Below, piece after piece: positions 15,960 through 24,017 of a DNA stretch of 64,000 nucleotides. The position numbers and the translations under genes are program-made. This DNA is from Hymenobacter actinosclerus (GTDB taxonomy: Bacteria; Bacteroidota; Bacteroidia; Cytophagales; Hymenobacteraceae). The stretch is from NCBI RefSeq assembly GCF_900111515.1, contig NZ_FOHS01000001.1, forward strand, positions 1,247,419-1,311,418, written 5' to 3'. Within the stretch, counting starts at the first letter, position 1; every line of letters starts with the position of its first letter. Below the pieces are notes generated by a model, which made no database searches, was not told where the DNA came from, and was given only the letters and a program-made list of their open reading frames with translations.

Positions 15960-18290
15960 ATGGAAATCCAGGATAAAGAAAACGCCCCCACCAACGTCGT
16001 CGGTAAACCGCTCGACCGCGTGGACGGGCCGGCCAAGGTAACCGGCGCGGCCCGCTACTCGGCCGAAATAAGTGTGCCCGGCACGGTGCACGGGGTGCTC
16101 AAAACCAGCACCATCGCCAAGGGCCGCATTGCCAGCATCGACACGTCAAAAGCAAGCCAGGAGCCGGGCATTCTGGGCATTTTCACCCACCAAAACCTGC
16201 CCAAGCCGGCCAAAACGCCCAAGCAGATTGAGAAGTGGCGCGCCGCCCAGAGCTACCTGCCCATGCAGGACGACCAGATTCAGTACGCCGGTCAGCCGGT
16301 GGCGCTGGTAGTGGCCGAAACCCTGGAGGCGGCCACCCAGGCGGCGGCCCTCATCAAGGTAACCTACCAGGCCGACGCGCCCATCGACTCCTACCTCGAC
16401 CCCAAAGCCGAGCTGTTCGACCCCCAGAAGATTCAGCAGGGCAAGGCCGATGGCCACGTGGTGCGCGGCAACCCCCAGCAGGCCTACGACGGGGCCGCCA
16501 TCAAGCACGAGGCTACCTACGTGCACGCCATCAATCACCATAACCCCATGGAGCCCGCCGCCACGCTGGCCGTGTGGGAGGGCGCCGACAAGCTGACGGT
16601 GTACGAATCGAGTCAGAACGTAACCATGCACCAGGGCAACCTGGCCGAGCTGCTGGGCATGCCCCGCGAGCAGGTGCGGGTAGTAACCAAGTACATCGGC
16701 GGCGGTTTCGGCTGCAAGGGCTCGTTCTGGCCCCACACCATTCTCACGGTGCTGGCCGCCCGGGCCGTGAACCGGCCGGTGAAGCTGGCCCTCACGCGCC
16801 AGCAGATGTTTACCGGCGTCGGCCACCGCGAAGACCAGGAGCAGACCCTGCGCATGGGCGCCACCGCCGAGGGCAAGCTGGTATCGTTGGTGCACACCAA
16901 AAAGGCCACTACCTCGCCCTGGGACAACTACACCGAGTCGAACGGCAAGGTGATTGACATGCTCTACGCCTGCCCCAACTACTCGACGGTGTACGAGCTG
17001 GCCCGCGCCAACGTGATGACGTCGGTGTGGATGCGCGCCCCCGGCGAGGCCCCCGGCTCGTTCGCGCTGGAGTCGTCGATGGACGATTTGGCGAACCAGC
17101 TCGGCATTGACCCTATCGAAATCCGGTTGCGCAACTACGCCGAGCACGACCACAGCAACGGCAAGCCTTGGAGCAGCAAAAGCCTCAAGCAGTGCTACAA
17201 GCGCGGCGCCGAGCTGTTTGGCTGGGACAAGCGCAACCCCCAGCCCGGCCAGAACCGCCGGGGCCGGATGCTGGTGGGCCACGGCATGGCCACGGCCACC
17301 TACCCCGTGCACAGCTCGCAGGGCACGGCCCGCGTGCGCCTGTTCGCCGACGGCCACGCCGTAGTAGAAGCCGGCGCTACCGACCTGGGCACCGGCACCT
17401 ACACCGTGATGACGCAGGTTTCGGCCGACGCGCTGGGTTTGCCGCCCGATAAAATCCGCTTCGAGCTGGGCGACACCCGCCTGCCCACGGCCCCCGGCTC
17501 GGGCGGCTCGGTGGCGGCCGGCACGGTGGCCTCGTCCATTATGGCCGCCGCCCAGGACGTTTGGGAGAAGGTGGTGAAGATGGCGGTGGCCGACAAGAAG
17601 TCGCCGCTCTACAAGGCCAGGCCGGCCGATGTGAAGGTGGAGCTGGGCCGCATGTTTCTCGTCAAAAACCCTCAGAAGGGCGAAACGCTGGTGGCCGCCC
17701 TGGGCCGCAGCGGCCAGCCCGACATTGAGGGCAGCGGCACCGGCAAGTACGGCGCGGGCTACGAGACGCAGAAGTTCAGCCCCATCGAGGCCAACGAGAA
17801 CAGCGACGACAAGGAAAAGAAGGCGAGCGGCCACTCCATGCACTCGTTCGGGGCCCACTTCTGCGAGGTGGAAGTCGACCCCGACCTGGGCACAATTCGC
17901 GTGACGCGCTGGGTGGGCGTGCACGGCGCGGGCACCATTCTCAACCGGAAAACCGCCAGCAGCCAGATGAGCGGCGGGGCCATCTACGGCATCGGCTCGG
18001 CGCTGATGGAGGAAACCTTCCGCGACCCCAACTACGCCCGCTACACCAACTCCGACCTGGCCAGCTACCACGTCCCCGTCAACGCCGACATCCCGGATAT
18101 CCAGATTGAGTTCGTGCCCGAAAAGGACCCCTACATCAACCTGCTGGGGGTAAAAGGTATCGGCGAGCTGGGCATGGTGGGCGTAGCCGCGGCCGTGGCC
18201 AACGCCGTATTCAACGCCACCGGCCGCCGCATGCGCAGCCTGCCCATGACGCCCGACAAGATGCTGGAGGCGCTACGGCTGCCGGCGTAA
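15960..18290 (+). CDS. paoC: Aldehyde oxidoreductase, molybdenum-cofactor subunit (PaoC-like)
   Basis: 776 residues of the xanthine dehydrogenase large-subunit fold. KPLDRVDGPAKVTGAARYS opens the aldehyde oxidase a/b hammerhead domain. YIGGGFGCKG is the cofactor-binding glycine-rich loop. The catalytic glutamate is expected in VKGIGELGMVGVAAAV near the C-terminus. It has no export signal of its own and would travel with the Tat-exported subunit as an assembled complex. PaoC-type enzymes carry molybdopterin cytosine dinucleotide, which agrees with the cytidylyltransferase-like gene further down. Substrate range (aromatic or aliphatic aldehydes) is unknown. Confidence 0.93.
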   Translation: MEIQDKENAPTNVVGKPLDRVDGPAKVTGAARYSAEISVPGTVHGVLKTSTIAKGRIASIDTSKASQEPGILGIFTHQNLPKPAKTPKQIEKWRAAQSYLPMQDDQIQYAGQPVALVVAETLEAATQAAALIKVTYQADAPIDSYLDPKAELFDPQKIQQGKADGHVVRGNPQQAYDGAAIKHEATYVHAINHHNPMEPAATLAVWEGADKLTVYESSQNVTMHQGNLAELLGMPREQVRVVTKYIGGGFGCKGSFWPHTILTVLAARAVNRPVKLALTRQQMFTGVGHREDQEQTLRMGATAEGKLVSLVHTKKATTSPWDNYTESNGKVIDMLYACPNYSTVYELARANVMTSVWMRAPGEAPGSFALESSMDDLANQLGIDPIEIRLRNYAEHDHSNGKPWSSKSLKQCYKRGAELFGWDKRNPQPGQNRRGRMLVGHGMATATYPVHSSQGTARVRLFADGHAVVEAGATDLGTGTYTVMTQVSADALGLPPDKIRFELGDTRLPTAPGSGGSVAAGTVASSIMAAAQDVWEKVVKMAVADKKSPLYKARPADVKVELGRMFLVKNPQKGETLVAALGRSGQPDIEGSGTGKYGAGYETQKFSPIEANENSDDKEKKASGHSMHSFGAHFCEVEVDPDLGTIRVTRWVGVHGAGTILNRKTASSQMSGGAIYGIGSALMEETFRDPNYARYTNSDLASYHVPVNADIPDIQIEFVPEKDPYINLLGVKGIGELGMVGVAAAVANAVFNATGRRMRSLPMTPDKMLEALRLPA

Positions 18291-18295
18291 TCATT

Positions 18296-18498
18296 TAGCT
18301 GTTAGCTGAGAGCTGTTAGCTAAAGAACGTCATGCTGAGCGGAGCGCAGCGAAGCCGAAGCATCTCTACCGCTTCGTTGAATCACTATTGCAACGAAGCG
18401 GTAGAGATGCTTCGGCAAGCTCAGCATGACGTTCTGCCGACTGCCAATAAAACATAGAACGAAAAGCTATCAGCTAATAGCTCTCAGCCAACAGCTTA
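18296..18498. repeat. Nested palindrome P5: TAGCTGTTAGCT outer arm, GTCATGCTGAGC inner arm
   Basis: Outer arms are TAGCTGTTAGCTGAGAGC and its mirror near 18466-18497. The inner arms (18323-18435) carry GAACGTCATGCTGAGCGG and then CATCTCTACCGCTTCGTTG around a short loop. The inner part is nearly identical to that at 63163-63263, including the loop flank. It separates paoC from the xdhC-family gene. Confidence 0.9.
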
Positions 18499-18507
18499 AA
18501 AAAAACC

Positions 18508-19713
18508 ATGACTGAACTCGAACGCCTGCTCCATGCCTACGACCAGCACCGCGCCGCGGGGCGGGCCTGCGCGCTGGCCTCGGTGGTCGATGTGGCCGGC
18601 TCGGCCTACCGCCGGCCCGGCGCCCGCATGCTGGTGACCGATGAGGGCCAGTTGACCGGAGCCATCAGTGGCGGCTGCCTCGAAGGCGACGCCCGCCGCC
18701 GGGCCCGGCGCACCATCCGCCAGGGCTGCCCCGCGCTGGTCACCTACGACTCGACCGACCCCGACGACGACCTGCAATTTGGGGCCGCGCTGGGCTGCCA
18801 GGGCATTGTGCAGATTTTGCTGGAACCCCTCGACTTTACCGACCCCGACAACCCGCTGGAGCTGCTGCGCCGCTGGGCCGACGCCACCGCCCACGCGCCG
18901 GCCGTAGTGGCCACCGTGTTTGCCGGGGTGGGGGCCGGGGGGGCTGCCGAAGACGAGGTGCAGGCAGGCCAGCGGCTGCTGTTGCTGGACGATGGCACCG
19001 TGGAAAGCACCCTGCCCGCCACCGCCAGCCTTTACCAACCCCTGCTGGCCGATGCCCGCGCCGCGCTGGCCGCCGGCCGCCCCGCCACCCGCCACTACCC
19101 GGCCGGCTCGGGGGCCGTGCGCGTAAGTCTGGAAATCCTGCGCCCACCCGTGCGCCTGACGGTGTACGGGGCCGGCAACGACGTGCAGCCACTGGTGCGC
19201 CTGGCCGCCGGCCTGGGCTGGCGCGTAACGGTGGTAGATGGCCGGCCGGCCCAGGTGCAGCCCGCCCGCTTCCCCGAGGCCCACGCCACGCGGGTGCTGC
19301 CCCTGGAAAAGGTAGCCGCCCAGCCCCACGACGGCAGCTTCGCGCTGCTGATGACCCACAACTACTACTACGACCTGGCGGTGCTGCGCCATCTGCTGCC
19401 CGACACCACCACGCCCTACATCGGCCTGCTGGGTCCGCGCAAGAAGTACGAGCGCCTGCTCCAGGACCTGGTAAAGGACGTGCCCGACGCCGCTCAGCAG
19501 CTGCACAGCCGCCTGCACAGCCCCATCGGCCTGAACCTGGGCGCCGAAACGCCCGAGGAAATTGCCCTGTCCATCGTGGCCGAAATCCAGGCCGTGCTCA
19601 CCGCCCGCCCCGCCGGCTTCCTGCGCGACTCGCCGCATCCTATTCACCCCACCTTGCACGCCAACGCCCCGCTGGTGCCCGAGGGCAGGGTAGAGGCTAC
19701 CTGCGAGCTGTAG
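18508..19713 (+). CDS. XdhC/CoxI family maturation protein (PaoD-like chaperone)
   Basis: 401 residues. The N-terminal CoxI domain shows ASVVDVAGSAYRRPGARML and AISGGCLEGDA. The C-terminal Rossmann domain begins at LTVYGAGNDVQPLVRLA and ends with the GLLGPRKKYERL segment. XdhC proteins bind the molybdenum cofactor, protect it during sulfuration and insert it into xanthine dehydrogenase family enzymes. PaoD does so in E. coli. Location directly after the oxidoreductase subunits supports that job here. The TAG stop is the first part of the TAGAGACGCATA repeat. Confidence 0.92.
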   Translation: MTELERLLHAYDQHRAAGRACALASVVDVAGSAYRRPGARMLVTDEGQLTGAISGGCLEGDARRRARRTIRQGCPALVTYDSTDPDDDLQFGAALGCQGIVQILLEPLDFTDPDNPLELLRRWADATAHAPAVVATVFAGVGAGGAAEDEVQAGQRLLLLDDGTVESTLPATASLYQPLLADARAALAAGRPATRHYPAGSGAVRVSLEILRPPVRLTVYGAGNDVQPLVRLAAGLGWRVTVVDGRPAQVQPARFPEAHATRVLPLEKVAAQPHDGSFALLMTHNYYYDLAVLRHLLPDTTTPYIGLLGPRKKYERLLQDLVKDVPDAAQQLHSRLHSPIGLNLGAETPEEIALSIVAEIQAVLTARPAGFLRDSPHPIHPTLHANAPLVPEGRVEATCEL

Positions 19714-19839
19714 AGACGCATAGTTGCGTCTCGTCGTTGAACGGTACCATCGCACGGTCCCGTACGTGCCAGTCAACCCTGTCTGCCACATGAGGTAGAC
19801 GGTATCGTTCAACGACGAGACGCAGCTATGCGTCTCTAC
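19710..19839. repeat. Palindrome of the TAGAGACGCATA family
   Basis: GTAGAGACGCATAGTTGCGT continues with CTCGTCGTTGAACGGTACC and is mirrored by GTATCGTTCAACGACGAGAC followed by GCAGCTATGCGTCTCTAC. The loop is about 50 nt. The XdhC stop codon lies at its left edge. Direct copies occur at 26252-26345 and degraded ones at 4860-5010. Confidence 0.92.
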
Positions 19840-19858
19840 ACCGCACTAAATCCACTAC

Positions 19859-20485
19859 ATGCCTGCTATCCTGCTCCTGGCCGCCGGCGCCTCCTCGCGC
19901 CTGGGGCGGCCCAAGCAACTGCTGCTGTATCAGGGCCGGACGCTGCTGCGCCGGGCCGCCGAAACGGCTGTGGCCGCCGCCGCCGGCGCGCCGGTAGTGG
20001 TGGTAACCGGCGCCCAGCACGCGGCGCTACTGCCCGAGCTGGCCGGCCTGCCGCTGGTGGTGCAGCGCTGCCCCAATTGGGCCGCCGGTATGGGCGCTTC
20101 CCTTAAATTCGGCCTGCGCCTGCTCGAAAGCCTGTGCGCCGCCTGGGCGGAAGTAATCGTGCTGCTCTGCGACCAGCCCCACGTAACGCCCGCGCTGCTG
20201 GGGCGGCTGGCCGAAACGCACGCCGCCACCGGCCGGCCCATCGTGGCCAGCCAGTACGGCGACGTGCGGGGCGTGCCGGTGCTGTTTGGGGCAGAAGCCC
20301 TGCCGCTGCTGCGGCAGCTGCCTGATGCGGCCGGGGCCGCCGCCCTGCTCCGGCAGCACCCGGCGCTGGTTGCCACCGTGCCCTTCCCGGCCGGGGCCGT
20401 GGACGTGGATACGGAGGCGCAGTACGCGGCTTTGCTGGCGGGAAACGGCTCGGCAGAGGAGCCGACTATGCCCACGGCCCGGTAG
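19859..20485 (+). CDS. mocA: MocA-like molybdenum cofactor cytidylyltransferase
   Basis: 208 residues of the MobA-like NTP transferase fold. LLAAGASSRLGRPKQLL (about 5-21) is the nucleotide-binding loop, WAAGMGASLKFGL and LLCDQPHVTPALL are conserved core elements. MocA adds CMP to molybdopterin, making the cytosine dinucleotide that PaoABC-type enzymes use; MobA adds GMP. The PKQLL sequence and position after PaoABC and XdhC genes favour MocA. An alternative is a related sugar-nucleotide or MobA function. It completes a self-contained enzyme plus maturation cluster. Confidence 0.87.
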   Translation: MPAILLLAAGASSRLGRPKQLLLYQGRTLLRRAAETAVAAAAGAPVVVVTGAQHAALLPELAGLPLVVQRCPNWAAGMGASLKFGLRLLESLCAAWAEVIVLLCDQPHVTPALLGRLAETHAATGRPIVASQYGDVRGVPVLFGAEALPLLRQLPDAAGAAALLRQHPALVATVPFPAGAVDVDTEAQYAALLAGNGSAEEPTMPTAR

Positions 20486-20525
20486 CTGACCGCTTATCGG
20501 CCGGCACCGGAAATGCAGCAGTAGT

Positions 20526-21338
20526 TTACCGCATGGCCATTGCTTTCAATGAGATAACGTACTCATGCTGAGCGGCGTCATGGCGGATAGTGTATAGGGT
20601 GGGGAAGTACTTGCCGGTGATTTCGTAGACGGCCGGCTGCTTGATTTCCTTTTCCATGCTTAGCCCGGGTGCCAGCATGGCCTTGGTAAACATGGGCTCC
20701 AAGAAGGTAACGTGCCCATCGTAGGTGCCATAAACAAAGGTGTGGCCGAAGCTGCCGCCGGGCTGGTATTCGGGGCCGCTGGGGTCAAGCCAATGCCGGC
20801 CCATCATGGGCACGGTGCGGCCCGGCGCCACGTTGGGGGGCGTAATGTAGCCGGCCGGCAGCTTGTCGGCGGCCGGGAAAATGTCCCCCTTGGGGTCGTC
20901 GAGCGTGATAGCATGCTGGATGGCCATTGGCTGCATGTAGAAATGCGCGTCGAAATGAGGCACGGTATAGATGCCGGCCGGCTCGTGGCCATTGGGGTTC
21001 CAGTCGAAGGAGATATGGTCGAAGGGCAACTGGCTGGTCGCCTTGCCGTCCGGCAGGGCCATGTCGTACATCGTGCCCATGGCCGGCATGGCGGGCAGGC
21101 CCGTAAGGGCGCTTTCGCTGATGGCTACACCGATTTCGGTGGGCTGTTGCTGCGCGTCGGCGGCCACGAAGCTGCGGCCGGAGCCGTCTCCAATTTTTAC
21201 CGTAGGTCCGTAGGCAACGGTGGGTTGAGGTTTATCGGAGTCGTCCTTGTCGCAGGCGGCTATCAGAAGAGGCAAGCCCATGGCCAGCAGCAAAGTGCGG
21301 CCCCAGGCCCACCCCGAAAAGGTGAGTTGAGCTTTCAT
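20526..21338 (-). CDS. Lipoprotein resembling the DUF5602/TTHB210 family
   Basis: 270 residues. The lipobox LLIAAC at about 24-29 marks an outer-membrane or periplasmic lipoprotein. The body has HISFDWNPNGHEPAG and VPHFDAHFYM, a histidine- and aspartate-rich motif that recalls metal-binding sites of the DUF5602 (TTHB210-like) group; I am moderately sure of that link. Many methionines are present (MPAMGTMYDM, VPMMGRH). It lies convergent with the mocA-like gene and behind an AT-rich promoter region. Function is unknown. Confidence 0.72.
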   Translation of the reverse strand: MKAQLTFSGWAWGRTLLLAMGLPLLIAACDKDDSDKPQPTVAYGPTVKIGDGSGRSFVAADAQQQPTEIGVAISESALTGLPAMPAMGTMYDMALPDGKATSQLPFDHISFDWNPNGHEPAGIYTVPHFDAHFYMQPMAIQHAITLDDPKGDIFPAADKLPAGYITPPNVAPGRTVPMMGRHWLDPSGPEYQPGGSFGHTFVYGTYDGHVTFLEPMFTKAMLAPGLSMEKEIKQPAVYEITGKYFPTLYTIRHDAAQHEYVISLKAMAMR

Positions 21339-21590
21339 AGCAGGTAAGAGAAGGTGAAAAGAAACTGAAACTGGTATCTAATATACATTTTATTTATGAC
21401 TATTAGAATAAAAAATAGTAATATTGCAATAATATACAAAAGGTAATATGTATTTGCTTGCCATCTTATTTTCCGGTAGCCCTTAGCCTGTTGCCCTGGG
21501 TTGTTTCAAGTGGACTTCGAGTGACCATTGATAACCGGATAGCCCTGGATGAATACAGGCGGTACACGGGCCACGCTGGAGGCTACTGGC
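21339..21590. other. AT-rich upstream region of the lipoprotein gene
   Basis: Bases 21345-21470 are strongly AT-rich and likely hold the minus-strand promoter of the lipoprotein gene. No gene is seen between 21480 and 21590. Confidence 0.45.
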
Positions 21591-21591
21591 A

Positions 21592-21900
21592 TCATCCAAA
21601 ATAGCCAGCGTAGGGTCCTGCGGGCGCCGGCAACGCCGATGCCAAAGGGGCTAGTCGAGCCCCAATCACACATAGCTTCCCCATAGCGGTGGGCCCGTCG
21701 GCAGGGGGCGAATAGGCAGGCGGCTCCTGCGCCTCAGCCTGGGCCGAATGGAGGCCAAACCGCCCGCGCTGGGCCCCTGAGCGGACAGTGGGCGTAGCCT
21801 TGTAATCGGGGGCCGGGGCTGGCTGCAAGCGCGCCTGCACTACTGGGTGGCGCTGTTTTTGACACAACCAGGACAGAGCCAGTGGGATAAAAGCCACCAT
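21592..21900 (-). CDS. Possible small membrane-anchored protein (uncertain)
   Basis: About 102 residues from ATG 21900. MVAFIPLALSWLC could form a short hydrophobic segment, followed by a charged linker (QKQRHPVVQ) and a low-complexity tail rich in alanine and proline. It lies alone in a 700-bp spacer and I recognise no family. Codon composition is not decisive. It may be a chance frame. Confidence 0.25.
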   Translation of the reverse strand: MVAFIPLALSWLCQKQRHPVVQARLQPAPAPDYKATPTVRSGAQRGRFGLHSAQAEAQEPPAYSPPADGPTAMGKLCVIGARLAPLASALPAPAGPYAGYFG

Positions 21901-22007
21901 AGTGAACAAGCACTGGAAGGCGCGGGATGATCCCGCCGTGGCAAGCCAGTACCTAACGCTCCTGAGCGCGTGCCGGATAGCCCAAAGACGGCCTCCGGCC
22001 CGGCGTT

Positions 22008-22037
22008 TTGATTTATTGCGGCGCGCCCCTATATTCC
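22008..22037 (+). promoter_or_regulatory. Predicted promoter of the HU-like gene
   Basis: TTG at 22008-22010 and TATATTCC at 22030-22037 are 19 nt apart. This fits the Bacteroidota TTG-N19-TAnnTTTG pattern except for the last two bases. The start codon is 23 nt downstream. Confidence 0.5.
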
Positions 22038-22060
22038 GGCTCACTTAACTCCTTATCCCT

Positions 22061-22492
22061 ATGCCCATTGAATATTCGTTGGCCGAGCGCGGCAACCCCG
22101 CCAACGCCCAGGCCCCCAAAAGGTGGTACGCCGTGGCCCGCTCGCAGGGCGAAACCACCGTGCGCGACATTGCCGGCCGCATCAACCAGATGAGCACCGT
22201 GAGTACCATCGACGTGATGGCCGTGCTCGAAGCCTTTTTCCAGACGGTGCCCGACGAGCTGGCCGCCGGCCAAATCGTGCGCTTCGGCGACTTCGGCTCC
22301 TTCTCGGTGAGCCTGCAAAGCGACGGGGCCGACTCGGAAAAGGAGTTTGTGGCCGGGCTCATCAACAACGTGAAGGTGGTGTTCCGGCCCGGTAAGCTCT
22401 TCGCCCAGGCCATGCAGGGGGCCAACTTCCGCAAGGTGAGCAGCGTGGCCCCGGAAACGGCCGCCCGCGCCGCCCGCCGCAAGGCTAAATAG
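22061..22492 (+). CDS. HU family DNA-binding protein (Bacteroidota type)
   Basis: 143 residues. The N-terminal stretch KRWYAVARSQGETTVRDIAG, then VSTIDVMAVLEAFFQTVPDEL and VRFGDFGSFSVSL, is the HU fold variant typical of Bacteroidota, with the conserved GDFGSFxV strand. The C-terminal FRPGKLFAQAMQGANFRKV and basic ARAARRKAK tail support DNA binding. Such proteins bend and compact chromosomal DNA. It ends 8 bp before the three-unit hairpin array, which lies between it and the ATPase gene. Confidence 0.9.
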   Translation: MPIEYSLAERGNPANAQAPKRWYAVARSQGETTVRDIAGRINQMSTVSTIDVMAVLEAFFQTVPDELAAGQIVRFGDFGSFSVSLQSDGADSEKEFVAGLINNVKVVFRPGKLFAQAMQGANFRKVSSVAPETAARAARRKAK

Positions 22493-22500
22493 CCAACTGC

Positions 22501-22563
22501 CCGGACATACTGATGTCCGCCGCCGGACATGCTAACGTCCGCTCCCGGACATTAGGATGTCCG
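22501..22563. repeat. Three operator-like palindromes at exact 22-nt spacing
   Basis: CCGGACAT-N4-ATGTCCG units start at 22501, 22523 and 22545, a constant 22-nt period. Loops are ACTG, GCTA and TAGG; the middle unit has ACGTCCG as its right half. Each is an 18-bp near-perfect dyad with a 4-bp spacer, the form expected for dimeric helix-turn-helix regulators. The array lies between the HU-like gene and the ATPase/HNH operon. Confidence 0.9.
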
Positions 22564-22576
22564 CCAAAAAGCCACG

Positions 22577-22611
22577 CAGGCCCGCCCATCCCGGCGGGCC
22601 TGTTACTTTTG
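22577..22611 (+). promoter_or_regulatory. Hairpin followed by a TACTTTTG promoter box
   Basis: CAGGCCCGCC and GGCGGGCCTG form a 10-bp stem (22577-22602) and TACTTTTG follows at 22604-22611, an exact match to TAnnTTTG. The hairpin could end HU transcription while the box starts the ATPase/HNH transcript about 45 nt before its ATG. Confidence 0.6.
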
Positions 22612-22655
22612 AGGGCGGCCCGCTGCCGGCCGCTGCCCCCGTTACCCCCGTTGCC

Positions 22656-24011
22656 ATGCCCGCCCAGCCCCACACGCCGCCGCCCGCCTACTTCCTCTCC
22701 CTGAGCCTGGAAAACGTGCGCAGCTTCGGCGACAAGCAAACCATTTCCTTCGCCCGCCCCGACGGTAGGCCGGCGCAATGGACAATTATTCTGGGGGATA
22801 ATGGGGTGGGGAAGACGACGGTGTTGAAGGCGTTGGCAGGGATGGTGGCGGAAAAGTCTTTTGACGAAGAAATGGTTGATGATAAAAAGATACCCAAGCC
22901 TGCGCTTATATCACTTGCCAATACATTATGGTATCCATTTAGGCACGGCGGAGAAACAGGGCTTACACTAAGTATAGATATATGTGTGATTATGCCAACT
23001 GGTGAGTTATTTAGTATGGATCAGTTCAGGCAGATAAATATGACAACAAAGGGCCAACCGAATCCAGGAGAAATGGGATATGGAGGAATTTTTAAAAAGA
23101 GACCAGGCATCAATCACCAGGAGCCAATCTGTTATGGCTACGGCGCGGGTCGTACTGTTGGCAATTCAACTTTAGGTGAGGTGTCACAACTGAATAAAAA
23201 CTATATAAGCCTCTTCGACGACCGGGCCGACCTGCTGAATCCCGAAGAGTGGTTTCTGCAAATGGAATACAGCTCCCTCAAGCAGGACAAGCAAGCGGGC
23301 AAAGCTTTGAAACAAGTGCGGCAGGTGCTGCTTCAGGTACTGCCCGATATAACGGATATCAGGATTTCCAGCAAAGGCCACCAGCAATTCCTGGAGCTGG
23401 AATCGCCCTACGGCTGGGTACGGCTGCGCGATATGAGCCTGGGCTACCAAACTCTCGTGGTGTGGCTGACGGACTTCGCCAGCAAGCTGTTCATCCGCTA
23501 CCCCGATAGCCCCAACCCGCTGGAAGAGCCGGCCATCGTGCTCATTGATGAAATCGACCTGCACCTGCACCCGAGCTGGCAGCGCAAGCTACTGGATTTC
23601 CTGAGCGACATCTTCAAAAACACCCAGTTCATTGCCACCGCCCACAGCCCCCTAGTAGTGCAGGCCGCCGGCGACCAGGGCGCCAATGTGGTGCTGCTGC
23701 GCCGCGAGGGCGACCAGACGGTGGTCGTAACGGACGTGGAAGACGTGCGCGGCTGGCGCGTCGACCAGATTCTTAACAGTGAGCTGTTCGAGGATGTAAG
23801 CACCTTGTCGAAACAGACGGAAGAGGATTTGGCGCGGCGCAACGAGCTGTTGTTGAAAGAGCAGCTTACGCCCACTGAAGAAGCCAAGCTCGCCGAACTA
23901 AACGCGAAAGTAGCCGAGGCACCCATTGGCGATACGCCGCCCGAGCGGCGGGTAGAGAGCCTGCTTACCCGCCTGGCCCGCAATCTGAAAGACGACGACC
24001 TGCTGCACTAA
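22656..24011 (+). CDS. AAA ATPase, PtuA-like (candidate Septu-type anti-phage system)
   Basis: 451 residues. The Rad50/SMC-like AAA core shows Walker A GDNGVGKT (about 47-54), Walker B VLIDEIDLHLHP (about 293-304) and an H-loop TAHSPLVV (about 328). A signature-like LRDMSLGYQTLVVW helix lies between. No zinc hook is seen. I start at ATG 22656, downstream of the promoter box; the ORF opens at 22557 inside the operator array. The HNH gene follows 6 bp later, which matches PtuA-PtuB pairs. Bases about 22860-23215 (roughly residues 69-187) are strikingly AT-rich compared with both flanks, suggesting a recombined segment. Confidence 0.85.
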   Translation: MPAQPHTPPPAYFLSLSLENVRSFGDKQTISFARPDGRPAQWTIILGDNGVGKTTVLKALAGMVAEKSFDEEMVDDKKIPKPALISLANTLWYPFRHGGETGLTLSIDICVIMPTGELFSMDQFRQINMTTKGQPNPGEMGYGGIFKKRPGINHQEPICYGYGAGRTVGNSTLGEVSQLNKNYISLFDDRADLLNPEEWFLQMEYSSLKQDKQAGKALKQVRQVLLQVLPDITDIRISSKGHQQFLELESPYGWVRLRDMSLGYQTLVVWLTDFASKLFIRYPDSPNPLEEPAIVLIDEIDLHLHPSWQRKLLDFLSDIFKNTQFIATAHSPLVVQAAGDQGANVVLLRREGDQTVVVTDVEDVRGWRVDQILNSELFEDVSTLSKQTEEDLARRNELLLKEQLTPTEEAKLAELNAKVAEAPIGDTPPERRVESLLTRLARNLKDDDLLH

Positions 24012-24017
24012 GCCCCG

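Noticed and set aside
16146..18071. A minus-strand open frame of 641 codons opposite the molybdenum subunit
   Set aside because: Composition is dominated by Gly, Val, Ala, His and Arg and it lacks any motif; the plus-strand gene has all family signatures.
22501..22563. CRISPR-like repeat array
   Set aside because: Units are contiguous at 22 nt with only 4-nt loops and a 3-4 nt gap, so there are no spacers of 30 nt or more and no cas genes nearby.
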